Shown one piece after another: positions 35,068 to 44,641 of a stretch of DNA of 64,000 bases. This stretch comes from an uncultured Psychroserpens sp. (lineage in GTDB: Bacteria; Bacteroidota; Bacteroidia; Flavobacteriales; Flavobacteriaceae). Under the pieces are notes generated by a model. That model had not been told where the DNA came from. It searched no databases and saw only the letters and a list, made by a program, of their open reading frames with translations. How positions within the stretch are numbered: the stretch's first letter is position 1; each line of letters starts with the position of its first letter. The DNA lies in NCBI RefSeq assembly GCF_947500255.1, contig NZ_CANMRL010000002.1, positions 310,001-374,000 of the forward strand, written 5' to 3'. Made by a program: the position numbers and the translations under genes.

Positions 35068-36169
35068 ACATGATAATATCATTTTTCCATTCATAAGGTT
35101 CAGGAATATTAGTGTCATCAATGAGCTGTCTAATATCTATTTCAATACCACGACTCATATTAGTTATTGGCACATCATTTGGTCCTCCTTCAAAAGGATT
35201 TTCAGTATTTTCTCCTATAGCTTCCATAGTATGAAATACCCAAGCTAAAAGTGTGCTAAACGGAATAGAAAACCAAACAAAATGCTGGGCAATAAATTCT
35301 TGTATTCTATGCAATGCGGATGTGTGGGTTGCATGTCCTTCCAAATCTGTCACAATGTGTTTCCCAATATCTTCAAATCCTTCCATAATTCCGAAAGGCA
35401 ATAAAATAATAAAGAGCCAAACAAACATATAGTTTAATGTTGCAAATTGTCTTGGATAAGGGAAGTTCTTTATACGTTCACTTTTTCCTTGTAGCGCATA
35501 AAACTCCACCAGCATATTTGATAATTCCATATGTCTAAAGTCTTCGATTAAATCGTTTTGCTTTAGCTCTTTTAAGCGTCTAGATTGGATACCTAATAGT
35601 TGTGAAGCTCTATTGCCTTTAGCAAATACTTCGTTGTATTCATTTTCAGAAATATAACCTTTAATGGCCTCTTCAATAGGAATGGTGTCTTCACAAACAA
35701 GATAATGTTTCTCTCTAAATTCTCGATTAGATCTTCCCGACTTCAAATGTTGCTCCCAAGGTTTATCTGCTCTTAATTGATAACGTAATGCTGTTAACCA
35801 TGCCACATGACGATGCACTAATTCTTTATGAATGGTGTGTAATTTTTCATCAGATAATGGTTCTTTGGTATGATCATTATTAATAAAATCTTTGACCATG
35901 ATTGTCCATGAACGTGATGCATTAACAATACCTCCCCAAATTTTACGCGCTTCCCATAGCCTATCATACGAAGCGTTATTTTTAAAACTAACAATAAATG
36001 CCACCGCTGTACCCATAACTCCTAAAGGTAACCAAGGCACATGCAGCCATTTAAGTCCAACAACATCAAATAAAACTACTGGGATAGTGGAAAGAATAAA
36101 GAATAAAAAAATATGACGACGCGTCCATTTAATGACGCCTTTAACTGGGAATATCCGTCTTGTATACAT
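35066..36169 (-). CDS. bestrophin family anion channel
   Basis: A 367-residue inner-membrane protein of the bestrophin/YneE family. The N-terminal MYTRRIFPVKGVIKWTRR and the first helix FFILSTIPVVLFDVVGL are followed by the conserved MGTAVAFIVSFKNNASYDRLWEARKIWG. Later comes a PFGIMEGFEDIG loop and the second pair of helices, ending NPFEGGPNDVPITNMSRGIEID, all typical of bacterial bestrophins. They conduct anions, and their gating in bacteria is poorly known. It ends at the bidirectional terminator. Confidence 0.92.
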   Translation of the reverse strand: MYTRRIFPVKGVIKWTRRHIFLFFILSTIPVVLFDVVGLKWLHVPWLPLGVMGTAVAFIVSFKNNASYDRLWEARKIWGGIVNASRSWTIMVKDFINNDHTKEPLSDEKLHTIHKELVHRHVAWLTALRYQLRADKPWEQHLKSGRSNREFREKHYLVCEDTIPIEEAIKGYISENEYNEVFAKGNRASQLLGIQSRRLKELKQNDLIEDFRHMELSNMLVEFYALQGKSERIKNFPYPRQFATLNYMFVWLFIILLPFGIMEGFEDIGKHIVTDLEGHATHTSALHRIQEFIAQHFVWFSIPFSTLLAWVFHTMEAIGENTENPFEGGPNDVPITNMSRGIEIDIRQLIDDTNIPEPYEWKNDIIM

Positions 36170-36296
36170 AGAATTGGTTTAAGTTAACTAAAAGTAAAAA
36201 AATAAGAACAATAAACACAGTATTGATTGTGAATTAATTGGTGGATAACTCAAAATATTCAATGCTATTATCTAAATAAGTTACACTGAAAAAGTG

Positions 36297-36304
36297 TAAA
36301 TTTG
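36297..36304 (+). promoter_or_regulatory. -7 element of purL
   Basis: TAAATTTG, an exact TAnnTTTG, 32 nt upstream of the purL ATG at 36337. It overlaps the first codon of a longer in-frame reading start at 36304, which supports the downstream start. No exact TTTG is present at -33. Confidence 0.6.
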
Positions 36305-36336
36305 TGCTTTCAAAAAACAACACAAAATACGAAATA

Positions 36337-39300
36337 ATGATTCATTTCTTCGGAAACCAAAACAGCAAGGTATTTGCTGTTCAAGCAACAAAAGAATTAT
36401 CAATTGAAACCATAGCTAAATTAACGTGGCTATTTGGCGACCAACCTAAACTAGAACAAGCATCTCTCGATGCTTTTTTTGTTGGTCCTCGTGCAGCAAT
36501 GATTACACCTTGGAGTACCAATGCTGTTGAGATTACTCAAAATATGGGAATAAAAAACATTATTCGTATTGAAGAGTTTGAAGCCTGCCCAAAAGATTTT
36601 ATAGAGTATGACCCAATGATTTCCGAAAAATATAACGGATTAGATCAAGAGTCGTTCACCATCGATATACAACCTGAAGATATATTAGACATTGAAGATA
36701 TTTCTGCTTATAACCAACAAGAAGGTTTAGCTTTAAATGACGAAGAAATAGAATACCTTGAAGGTGTCTCAAAAAAAATAGGACGTCCTCTAACCGACTC
36801 AGAAGTTTTTGGGTTTTCACAAGTGAATAGTGAACACTGTCGTCATAAAATTTTCAATGGCACCTTTGTGATTGACGGAGAAGAAAAATCTACATCACTT
36901 TTTAAAATGATTAAAGAAACGTCTAAGCAAAATCCAAATGATATTGTTTCGGCCTATAAAGATAATGTTGCTTTCATTAAAGGACCTAAGGTTGAACAGT
37001 TTGCTCCTAAGCGCGCAGATGTTCCTGATTTTTATGAAACCAAATCGTTTGAATCTGTTATTTCTCTTAAAGCCGAGACGCATAATTTCCCTACAACCGT
37101 CGAACCTTTTAATGGTGCAGCTACTGGATCTGGTGGTGAAATCCGCGATCGACTTGCTGGAGGAAAAGGTTCATTACCCTTAGCTGGAACAGCTGTTTAT
37201 ATGACTTCATATTCACGTTTAGAAGAGAATCGTCCTTGGGAACAAAAACTTGAAGCTAGACCTTGGCTCTATCAAACACCAATGGATATTTTGATTAAAG
37301 CGAGTAATGGTGCTTCAGATTTTGGAAACAAATTTGGGCAACCGCTTATTTGTGGTTCTGTACTTACTTTCGAACATGAAGAGGATGCTAGAAAGTTAGG
37401 TTTTGATAAAGTGATTATGCAAGCTGGTGGCATAGGTTACGGAAAATTAGACCAAGCTATTAAAGCCGTACCTGAATCTGGTGATAAAATTGTAGTACTT
37501 GGTGGTGAAAATTATCGTATCGGAATGGGAGGTGCTGCTGTATCAAGTGCAGATACAGGAGAATTCTCTACAGGAATTGAACTTAATGCAGTACAGCGTT
37601 CAAATCCTGAAATGCAAAAACGAGCAGCCAATGTAGTACGTGGTATGGTAGAAAGTGAAAACAACCATATCATTTCTATTCATGATCATGGTGCTGGTGG
37701 ACACCTTAATTGCTTAAGTGAATTAATTGAAGACACAGGTGGATGCATAGACTTAGATAAATTACCTGTAGGCGATCCTACACTTTCTGATAAAGAAATT
37801 ATTGGAAACGAATCTCAAGAACGTATGGGATTATTAATTGCTGAAAAACACTTAGATCATATCAGTAAAATTGCTGAACGTGAACGTTCTCCATTATATA
37901 CCGTCGGAAATGTAACAGATGACAAACATTTTTGCTTTAAGTCAGAAACGAAAGGTAACAAGCCAATGGATTTAGCATTGGAAGATATGTTCGGTAGTTC
38001 TCCAAAAACGATAATGACCGATATTTCTTTACACAGAGTTTATAGCGATGTTGCTTATAATCCTGACGAGTTTTATAATTACCTAGATCAAGTTTTACAA
38101 CTTGAAGCAGTCGCTTGTAAAGATTGGCTGACCAACAAAGTAGATCGCTGTGTAGGTGGAAAAGTTGCAAAGCAACAATGTGCTGGACCATTACAATTAC
38201 CATTAAATAATGTTGGTGTAATGGCTTTAGATTATAATGGAAAAGAAGGTATTGCCACATCAATTGGTCACTCGCCTATTTCGGGACTAATTAACCCTGA
38301 AGCGGGAAGTAGAAATAGTATTACAGAAGCATTAACCAATATTATTTGGGCGCCCTTAAAAGATGGTCTAAAAAGCGTCTCATTATCTGCTAACTGGATG
38401 TGGCCATGTAAAAATGAAGGTGAAGATGCAAGATTATATAAAGCTGTAAAAGCGATCTCAGAGTTTGCTATCGATTTAGGAATTAATGTTCCTACAGGAA
38501 AAGATTCATTATCGATGAAACAGAAATATCCAAACGAGGAAGTAATCTCTCCAGGAACTGTTATTATTTCTGCGGCAGCGAATTGCAATAATATCAAAAA
38601 TGTAGTTGAGCCTGTGTTTAATAAAAATGCTGGAGATATCTATTACATTAATTTATCTCAAGACCATTTTAAATTAGGCGGAAGTTCTTTTGCCCAAATT
38701 TTAAATAAGATAGGAAATGATGTTCCAAATGTACAAGATGCTTTGTATGTAAAGACTGTTTTCAATACACTTCAACAATTAATTAAAGATCAGCAAATTG
38801 TAGCAGGACATGACGTGGCTTCTGGTGGTTTAATTACAACAGTATTGGAATTATGTTTTGCCGACACCAATTTAGGAGCAGAATTAGATCTTACTGCTTT
38901 AGGGGAAAAAGATTCGCTTAAACTATTATTTGCTGAGAATTCTGGTATCGTATTTCAAGCTAAAGACCAGTCTATTGAGCACATCCTATCAGAAGCTAAT
39001 ATCGAATTTTTCAATATTGGAAAAGTTACCGATACAGATGTTCTTGGCATTATAAATAATAATGAAGTGTTTACAATGACCGTATCCAGATTACGAGATA
39101 TGTGGTATAAGACTTCTTTCTTATTGGATCAAAAACAAACCGCAAATGACTTGGCCGAAGCACGTTTTAAAAATTATTCGAAGCAACCATTAACCTATAC
39201 GTTTCCGAAGCAATTTACTGGCCAATTACCAATTATAGATGCAACCAAACCTAGACCTAAAGCTGCAATTCTTCGTGAAAAAGGGAGTAACTCCGAGCGT

Positions 39301-39999
39301 GAAATGGCTAATGCTATGTATTTGGCTGGTTTTGATGTTAAAGACGTCCATATGACCGATTTAATTTCTGGACGCGAAACACTCGAAGATATTCAGTTTC
39401 TTGGTGCTGTTGGTGGTTTTTCTAACAGTGATGTTTTAGGATCTGCAAAAGGTTGGGCTGGAGCCATCAAATATAACGACAATGCAAATAAAGCCATTAA
39501 AAATTTCTTTGAAAGAGAAGATACACTGTCGGTTGGCATCTGCAATGGTTGTCAATTATTCATGGAATTAGAATTAATTAATCCTGAGCACAATACACAT
39601 GGCAAAATGCTACACAACGATTCTAAAAAACATGAAAGTGCATTTACATCAGTTACTGTTCAAGAGAATAACTCTGTAATGTTATCCACTTTGAAAGATG
39701 CAACTTTGGGTGTTTGGATTAGCCATGGTGAAGGAAAATTTAATCTTCCAAATCCTGAGGAAGATTACAATATCGTTGCAAAATATGGCTACGATGCATA
39801 TCCTTCAAATCCTAATGGATCAGATTATAATACGGCTATGATGTGTGATAAAACTGGACGTCATTTAGTGATGATGCCGCATATTGAACGTTCGACATTT
39901 CAATGGAATTGGGCTCATTATCCAGAAAACAGACAAGATGATGTATCGCCTTGGATTGAAGCGTTTGTGAATGCTAGAAGATGGGTAGAAAACAAATAA
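36337..39999 (+). CDS. purL: phosphoribosylformylglycinamidine synthase, single-chain
   Basis: A 1220-residue purine-pathway enzyme converting FGAR to FGAM with glutamine and ATP. The start at 36337 (MIHFFGNQN) is set by the -7 element and family length; an in-frame start at 36304 would include the promoter. The FGAM domains are clear: FSQVNSEHCRHKIFNG, LKAETHNFPTTVEPFNGAA and DHGAGGHLNCLSELI. The C-terminal glutaminase has EKGSNSEREMANAMY and ICNGCQLFMELE with the nucleophile Cys. This is the large, one-chain form (about 1200-1300 residues). Transcribed on its own. Confidence 0.97.
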   Translation: MIHFFGNQNSKVFAVQATKELSIETIAKLTWLFGDQPKLEQASLDAFFVGPRAAMITPWSTNAVEITQNMGIKNIIRIEEFEACPKDFIEYDPMISEKYNGLDQESFTIDIQPEDILDIEDISAYNQQEGLALNDEEIEYLEGVSKKIGRPLTDSEVFGFSQVNSEHCRHKIFNGTFVIDGEEKSTSLFKMIKETSKQNPNDIVSAYKDNVAFIKGPKVEQFAPKRADVPDFYETKSFESVISLKAETHNFPTTVEPFNGAATGSGGEIRDRLAGGKGSLPLAGTAVYMTSYSRLEENRPWEQKLEARPWLYQTPMDILIKASNGASDFGNKFGQPLICGSVLTFEHEEDARKLGFDKVIMQAGGIGYGKLDQAIKAVPESGDKIVVLGGENYRIGMGGAAVSSADTGEFSTGIELNAVQRSNPEMQKRAANVVRGMVESENNHIISIHDHGAGGHLNCLSELIEDTGGCIDLDKLPVGDPTLSDKEIIGNESQERMGLLIAEKHLDHISKIAERERSPLYTVGNVTDDKHFCFKSETKGNKPMDLALEDMFGSSPKTIMTDISLHRVYSDVAYNPDEFYNYLDQVLQLEAVACKDWLTNKVDRCVGGKVAKQQCAGPLQLPLNNVGVMALDYNGKEGIATSIGHSPISGLINPEAGSRNSITEALTNIIWAPLKDGLKSVSLSANWMWPCKNEGEDARLYKAVKAISEFAIDLGINVPTGKDSLSMKQKYPNEEVISPGTVIISAAANCNNIKNVVEPVFNKNAGDIYYINLSQDHFKLGGSSFAQILNKIGNDVPNVQDALYVKTVFNTLQQLIKDQQIVAGHDVASGGLITTVLELCFADTNLGAELDLTALGEKDSLKLLFAENSGIVFQAKDQSIEHILSEANIEFFNIGKVTDTDVLGIINNNEVFTMTVSRLRDMWYKTSFLLDQKQTANDLAEARFKNYSKQPLTYTFPKQFTGQLPIIDATKPRPKAAILREKGSNSEREMANAMYLAGFDVKDVHMTDLISGRETLEDIQFLGAVGGFSNSDVLGSAKGWAGAIKYNDNANKAIKNFFEREDTLSVGICNGCQLFMELELINPEHNTHGKMLHNDSKKHESAFTSVTVQENNSVMLSTLKDATLGVWISHGEGKFNLPNPEEDYNIVAKYGYDAYPSNPNGSDYNTAMMCDKTGRHLVMMPHIERSTFQWNWAHYPENRQDDVSPWIEAFVNARRWVENK

Positions 40000-40081
40000 T
40001 TATAATTTAGATTTAAAATTTAGTCTATTGCTTTCTTAATTCAGATTAATGTATTACTTTACCTACAATTAATCCTGATCA

Positions 40082-40885
40082 ATGACGCTGAATTATTATG
40101 AAAACAAAGTTCCTCATCTTATAGAGGAATATTACCAATTGTCTTTTTCTGAAGACGCTGTTCCATTTCAATCTACTGTATTACCTATCGGACTTACGCA
40201 CTTAACGAACATTTTTTATGGCGATCAAAAAGCAGTTTTGAATACAAAGGAGATGCGTATTTCTGATATTACAATTAGTGGGCAATTCTTTAGATCCTAC
40301 CAATTACATTGTTTATCTAAAGCCATGTCGTTTGGAGTTAGCTTTCATCCCACTGCACTATTCAAAATTTTAAATACCGACATTTCCAAATTACAGGATA
40401 AGCATATGTCGTTATTAGATTTTCATCCAGAATTATATTCTAAAATGAAACCTCTATTTGAGAATTTTTCTGGTCCAGAAGATATGGTAAAACGTTTAGA
40501 TCATTTCTTTTCTAAACTAAATCTTACAATTAATAAGACTACCAAAAACATTGATATAGCTATAGATCTCATAAAAAACAAGGAAGGACTTTTAAGTGTT
40601 CATAGTATTTTGGAGCATATTAATATGTCTCAAAAAACACTGGAAACTCAGTTCAAAAAAATTGTAGGGCTAACACCTGGAAAGTATGTGAGACTATATC
40701 GTTTTTTAAAACTAATGCGGAAATATGAAAATCAAGAGATTGCGATAAAGGATCTTATGTTTATGTTTGACTATTATGATCGGTCTCATTTTTCTAAAGA
40801 TTTCAAGTTATTTATGAATGAAACTCCTAAATCCTATTTCAAAAAAGATTATCCATTATTAAAAGCTGTTTTTAAAAATAATTAG
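40082..40885 (+). CDS. AraC-family transcriptional regulator
   Basis: A 267-residue regulator. The C-terminal ~95 residues are an AraC DNA-binding domain with two helix-turn-helix units: LSVHSILEHINMSQKTLETQ followed by F..IVGLTPGKYVRLYRF, and KDLMFMFDYYDRSHFSKDFK with TPKSYFKK. The N-terminal ~165 residues (ENKVPHLIEEYYQLSF...) resemble the DUF6597-type ligand domain; the effector is unknown. It stands alone before the acyl-CoA synthetase, and whether it regulates that gene is not visible. Confidence 0.9.
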   Translation: MTLNYYENKVPHLIEEYYQLSFSEDAVPFQSTVLPIGLTHLTNIFYGDQKAVLNTKEMRISDITISGQFFRSYQLHCLSKAMSFGVSFHPTALFKILNTDISKLQDKHMSLLDFHPELYSKMKPLFENFSGPEDMVKRLDHFFSKLNLTINKTTKNIDIAIDLIKNKEGLLSVHSILEHINMSQKTLETQFKKIVGLTPGKYVRLYRFLKLMRKYENQEIAIKDLMFMFDYYDRSHFSKDFKLFMNETPKSYFKKDYPLLKAVFKNN

Positions 40886-41136
40886 TTACGATTTTTTACA
40901 CCGTTATACTATTTATAAATTATAAATTTACTATCTGAAATGTAAGTCAGTTTGTAAAATTAATAGTAAGGGTTTATTAGTTTTTAGTTATTTGTAGTAA
41001 AAAGACTTGACTATTTCATTTTAGTTAAAATTCAATAAATTAAGGAGTTGTGTCATTGCAACTCCTTTTTTCATTTACACATTTGAAATTCACTTTTAAT
41101 TTCATATTTTGCAATACTACAATCTTATCAAACATA
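40886..41136 (+). other. gap between the AraC gene and the acyl-CoA synthetase
   Basis: No coding sequence is seen. The stretch is very AT-rich. A terminator (41042-41071) lies 156 nt past the AraC stop, so either the AraC mRNA has a long 3' tail or a short RNA is made here. A TTTG and a loosely TAnnTTTG-like TAGTTATTTG occur before it, too poor to call a promoter. Confidence 0.4.
41042..41071 (+). terminator. intrinsic terminator upstream of the acyl-CoA synthetase
   Basis: AAGGAGTTG (41042-41050) pairs with CAACTCCTT (41059-41067) around an 8-nt loop, followed by T (to 41071). A long in-frame extension of the synthetase frame begins at 41050 inside this hairpin, which argues for the downstream start at 41137. 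Confidence 0.85.
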
Positions 41137-42909
41137 ATGACAGAAATAACAAGATTATTTGATTTTCCATACTATCAACTAGAGGTTCATAATTTAGATG
41201 CCGCATTAGTAACAAAATATGATGGAAAATGGATTAAAACATCGACAAAAGATTACTTAGATAAAGCTAATGCAGTAAGTAGAGCTTTACTAAAACTAGG
41301 GATTCAAAAAAATGATAAGATTGCTGTTATTTCAACAGCAAATAGAACCGAATGGAATATTATGGATGTCGGAATCCTTCAAACTGGAGCTCAAAACATT
41401 CCAATTTACCCAACTATTTGTGCCGAAGATTATGAATATGTTCTCAATCATAGTGAATCTACATATTGCTTTGTTTCAGATATCGAAGTTTTAGAAAAAG
41501 TTAGAAAGGTTCAAGCAAATACGAAATTAAAAGATGTGTATTCTTTTGATCATATTGAAGGTTGTAAACATTATTCTGAACTATTTGAACTTGGAAAAGA
41601 TGAAAGCACACAATCCGATGTTGAAGCTAGAAAAGATAATGTAGATCCTCACGATCTTGCAACAATAATATACACCTCTGGTACTACAGGAAAACCTAAA
41701 GGTGTCATGCTTACTCACCACAACATTACGAGTAATGCATTAGATGCTTCTGAACGATTACCAATAATTAGCGGTAGTCAAACACGAGTACTTAGCTTTT
41801 TACCGATATGCCATATTTTTGAACGTGTTCTTATTTATATCTATCAATATGCTGGCACTACTATATATTTTGCTGAAGGTATTGACAAAATTGGCGATAA
41901 CGCTAAAGAGATAAAACCCAATTTAATGAGTGTAGTTCCACGACTACTTGAAAAAGTTTTCGATAAGATCATGCTAAAAGGAGAAGATCTTTCAGGAATT
42001 AAGAAAGGCTTATTCTTTTGGGCTGTAAAATTAGGTGAACAATGGGAACCTTATGGTAAAAATGGAGCTTGGTACGAATTTAAACTTAAGATTGCTAGCA
42101 AATTAATTTTTAGTAAATGGAGAGCAGCATTAGGCGGCGAATTATCAACAATGGTATCGGGAAGTGCGCCTCTACAGCCAAGGTTGTCTAGAATATTTTC
42201 TGCTGCAGGAATGAAAGTCATGCAAGGTTATGGTTTAACTGAAACATCTCCAGTAGTTTCTGTAGAAATGTATGCCAATAATTTATTTAAAATAGGGACT
42301 GTAGGAAAAGTGATTAAAAACGTAGAAGTCAAAATTGCTGAAGATGGAGAAATCTTGATCAAAGGTCCTAATGTTATGAAAGGATACTACAAAGATCCAG
42401 ATAAAACTGCTAGCGTTATGACTGGTGATTACTTTCATACAGGAGACAAAGGCGAAATAGATCAGGACGGATTTTTAAAGATTACAGGGCGTAAAAAAGA
42501 GATGTTTAAAACCTCAGGTGGGAAATATGTGATTCCGCCACTGCTAGAAAACGACATGAAGCAATCGCTTTTCATTGAACAAATAATGGTTGTTGGTGAA
42601 AGTGAAAAAATGCCAGCTGCCATCATACAACCAAATTTTGATTTTATTCGAGATTGGATAGATCATAAAGACCATCAAATTGGGACATCAGATGAAGAGA
42701 TTGCGACCTCAGATATAGTAATCAAACGTATTCAAAAGGAAATTGATAAGTATAATAAAAACTTCGGAAAATGGGAACAGATCAAACGTTTCGAACTCAC
42801 TCCCGATGTTTGGTCTATAGATGGTGGACATTTAACGCCTACAATGAAAATGAAACGTGATGTTATAAAAGGAATCTATCAAGACCTTTATGATAAAATC
42901 TACAGGTAA
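41137..42909 (+). CDS. long-chain fatty acyl-CoA synthetase (AMP-forming)
   Basis: A 590-residue cytoplasmic enzyme activating fatty acids with ATP and CoA, the entry step to beta-oxidation. The start at 41137 (MTEITRLFDF) follows the terminator. Motifs: the AMP-binding P-loop TIIYTSGTTGKPKGVML, the YGLTETSPVVS motif, and HTGDKGEIDQDGFLKITGRK with the catalytic Lys in KEMFKTSGGKYV. Length and sequence fit the FadD/AAE-15 group. It is transcribed separately from the fad operon at 44.6-50.5 kb, and I find no copy of that operon's operator here. Confidence 0.93.
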   Translation: MTEITRLFDFPYYQLEVHNLDAALVTKYDGKWIKTSTKDYLDKANAVSRALLKLGIQKNDKIAVISTANRTEWNIMDVGILQTGAQNIPIYPTICAEDYEYVLNHSESTYCFVSDIEVLEKVRKVQANTKLKDVYSFDHIEGCKHYSELFELGKDESTQSDVEARKDNVDPHDLATIIYTSGTTGKPKGVMLTHHNITSNALDASERLPIISGSQTRVLSFLPICHIFERVLIYIYQYAGTTIYFAEGIDKIGDNAKEIKPNLMSVVPRLLEKVFDKIMLKGEDLSGIKKGLFFWAVKLGEQWEPYGKNGAWYEFKLKIASKLIFSKWRAALGGELSTMVSGSAPLQPRLSRIFSAAGMKVMQGYGLTETSPVVSVEMYANNLFKIGTVGKVIKNVEVKIAEDGEILIKGPNVMKGYYKDPDKTASVMTGDYFHTGDKGEIDQDGFLKITGRKKEMFKTSGGKYVIPPLLENDMKQSLFIEQIMVVGESEKMPAAIIQPNFDFIRDWIDHKDHQIGTSDEEIATSDIVIKRIQKEIDKYNKNFGKWEQIKRFELTPDVWSIDGGHLTPTMKMKRDVIKGIYQDLYDKIYR

Positions 42910-43045
42910 TCACTCTATTTCATACGCGTAACTGGTTTATAATACTTTATTAGACCTTTTTTCGTTCTTTTTTCAAACCTAAAAATTGTTCGACTTACTG
43001 TTGATATGGATAGCTTTGCTTCATAATCTTTAAATGTTATCAATC

Positions 43046-43474
43046 ATGAAAAAATCAATTAAATTAGTAACCTGTTTGTTTTTACTTTTATCTCTTACTA
43101 TTCATGCCCAACAAAACAGTCAACACATTCAACAATGTGATGCCGTCACACTTAACAGAAACATCCAGTTAGATGGAAGTTCAGACACTGAGGAAATTAA
43201 AATAGAAGTTGCGAGCAATGCAAAAAAATTGCATATAGGAATAAATAGTACGATCAAGTCTGGCTATTTAACCGTTGAGGTTTATGATCCAAAAGGGAAT
43301 AAAAAAGGCAATTTCTCAATTGAAAGTCAAGTCAAATCTAGTAGTAAGAAAAAAGAATTGGTATGCGGTCAAATGCAAAAACATATTGATGAACCTATAA
43401 AAGGTGACTGGGTGATTAAACTCATTCCAAATAATGTGGCTGGAGATATTTCTATTTGTACATCTATGATGTAA
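43046..43474 (+). CDS. small secreted protein of unknown function
   Basis: A 142-residue protein with a signal peptide (start at 43046, ending about LTIHAQQ). The mature part is beta-rich: DAVTLNRNIQLDGSSDTEEI, then TVEVYDPKGNKKGNF and CGQMQKHIDEPIKGDWVIKL, resembling a small Ig- or PPC-like beta sandwich with two paired cysteines possible. I do not recognise the family. It lies 20 nt upstream of the membrane-bound LuxR-type gene and is probably co-expressed; a role as ligand or partner is inference only. Confidence 0.65.
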   Translation: MKKSIKLVTCLFLLLSLTIHAQQNSQHIQQCDAVTLNRNIQLDGSSDTEEIKIEVASNAKKLHIGINSTIKSGYLTVEVYDPKGNKKGNFSIESQVKSSSKKKELVCGQMQKHIDEPIKGDWVIKLIPNNVAGDISICTSMM

Positions 43475-43494
43475 TTAAAACCTAAACTAACTAA

Positions 43495-44526
43495 ATGCAA
43501 ATAAACAAAAGACTTATAAACTTTATTAGACTTGTTTTTTTGCAATTGATTTTTACAATAGCTAGTTTCAATTGCAATTCACAGTCTGCATCAAAAAACG
43601 AACAGTCAATCAAAGGTAAACTACAGTTAGATTCCGTATGGGAACCTGTGGTTTACCTATCACATATTCCTACCTTTAAAGACATGTATACCATGTCTAA
43701 TGAGATGATCATCGCTGAATCTAAAATTGATAGTTTTGGAAATTTTCACTTCTCCTCCAAGGCATTACCTATAAATGATAATTTATACAGAATACATGTT
43801 TCAAAAAAAGAAGCACCAGCTGCCTCATTGATTATTGGTGGTAAGGAAGAAAATCATATTTTTTTTATCGCCAACCAAAACACTCAAATATTTATAACCA
43901 ATACCAGTAGCGATAGTTTATTTAATAAGCATAGTATTAATGGATATCTACCAAATTATGATTTAAAGATAATCAATGACATAATTTATAAAAGCGAACA
44001 TGCAAAAACTAATTATGGCGCATTAAAAAAGGAGTTTGTGACCAAAACAATACACGAGCAACTACGACATATAGCAGATACATCTTCTCACCCTATAGTA
44101 TCGTTATATGCCCTTAATAATAGCAAATTCGAATCCACGTTTTTAGAAAATCAAAAGTTTTATGAAAACTACTTAATAAAATGGGAGCATGAAGATTCAG
44201 CCTATTTCAAAGAGCTAAGAGTTAAGTTCCCTAAAGAAGATAATAAATCAATATTTCGGTTTATAGTTATTGGTATATTCTTTTTCTTATTTGGGTTTGT
44301 CATAAATTATTTCTTTGGAGTAAAGCGAAGAAAAAGTAATAATCTGCTCAAATCTTTAAGCATCCAAGAACGAAAAATTTTCTCACTATTAAAAGACGGG
44401 AAATCAAATAAGGAGATTTCCGATGAATTAAATATTGGTTTAAGTACTGTCAAATCGCATGCAAGTAATATCTACGCTAAGCTTGGTATTAAATCAAGAA
44501 AGGAAATTTTAGATATTAACCTTTAG
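43495..44526 (+). CDS. membrane-anchored LuxR-type regulator with DUF4369-like ectodomain
   Basis: A 343-residue protein. Residues 1-29 are a signal or membrane segment ending in a lipobox-like FNCN. Residues about 35-150 (IKGKLQLDSVWEPVVYLSH...ESKIDSFGNFHFSSKA) look like a DUF4369-type beta domain. One membrane helix spans about 253-275 (RFIVIGIFFFLFGFVI); the LuxR helix-turn-helix is at 285-343 (ERKIFSLLKDGKSNKEISDE, then STVKSHASNIYAKLGIKSRK). The DNA-binding domain is therefore cytoplasmic and the ectodomain outside. Such one-piece sensors would act by ligand-driven dimerisation. Located between the acyl-CoA synthetase and the fad operon. Confidence 0.82.
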   Translation: MQINKRLINFIRLVFLQLIFTIASFNCNSQSASKNEQSIKGKLQLDSVWEPVVYLSHIPTFKDMYTMSNEMIIAESKIDSFGNFHFSSKALPINDNLYRIHVSKKEAPAASLIIGGKEENHIFFIANQNTQIFITNTSSDSLFNKHSINGYLPNYDLKIINDIIYKSEHAKTNYGALKKEFVTKTIHEQLRHIADTSSHPIVSLYALNNSKFESTFLENQKFYENYLIKWEHEDSAYFKELRVKFPKEDNKSIFRFIVIGIFFFLFGFVINYFFGVKRRKSNNLLKSLSIQERKIFSLLKDGKSNKEISDELNIGLSTVKSHASNIYAKLGIKSRKEILDINL

Positions 44527-44562
44527 GCCTCTTCTCATAATAATATAAATGCTTGATCAAAA

Positions 44563-44577
44563 TACTATGCACGCATA
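44563..44577 (+). promoter_or_regulatory. upstream operator half-site copy of the marR/fad promoter
   Basis: TACTATGCACGCATAA carries the left arm TACTATGC of the palindrome at 44591-44608 and a shortened right arm GCATA. Its centre lies 28 bp upstream of the second palindrome's centre, close to 2.7 helical turns. It also forms a 14-bp inverted repeat with the second copy. Confidence 0.65.
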
Positions 44578-44590
44578 ATTTTTTCACAAA

Positions 44591-44608
44591 TACTATGCGT
44601 GCATAGTA
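44591..44608 (+). promoter_or_regulatory. palindromic operator, probably for the MarR regulator
   Basis: TACTATGC-GT-GCATAGTA: perfect 8-bp arms with a 2-bp spacer, typical of a MarR-family dimer site. It sits just upstream of the -7 element at 44617-44624 and covers where the -33 element should be, so binding would block RNA polymerase. It lies 34 nt before the marR ATG, which suggests autoregulation and control of the fad genes. Confidence 0.75.
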
Positions 44609-44616
44609 TTTTTTAG

Positions 44617-44624
44617 TATATTTG
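44617..44624 (+). promoter_or_regulatory. -7 element of the marR-fad operon
   Basis: TATATTTG matches TAnnTTTG, 18 nt before the marR ATG, so the leader is very short (about 12 nt). Confidence 0.6.
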
Positions 44625-44641
44625 GGTTCAAAATTCAAATT

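Noticed and set aside
37937-38263. Open frame antisense inside purL
   Set aside because: It lies wholly within a conserved enzyme gene and its translation is low in information (Leu/His/Tyr runs).
41050-41136. An N-terminal extension of the acyl-CoA synthetase
   Set aside because: It begins inside a perfect terminator hairpin, and the added residues look like neither an AMP-binding domain nor a signal peptide.
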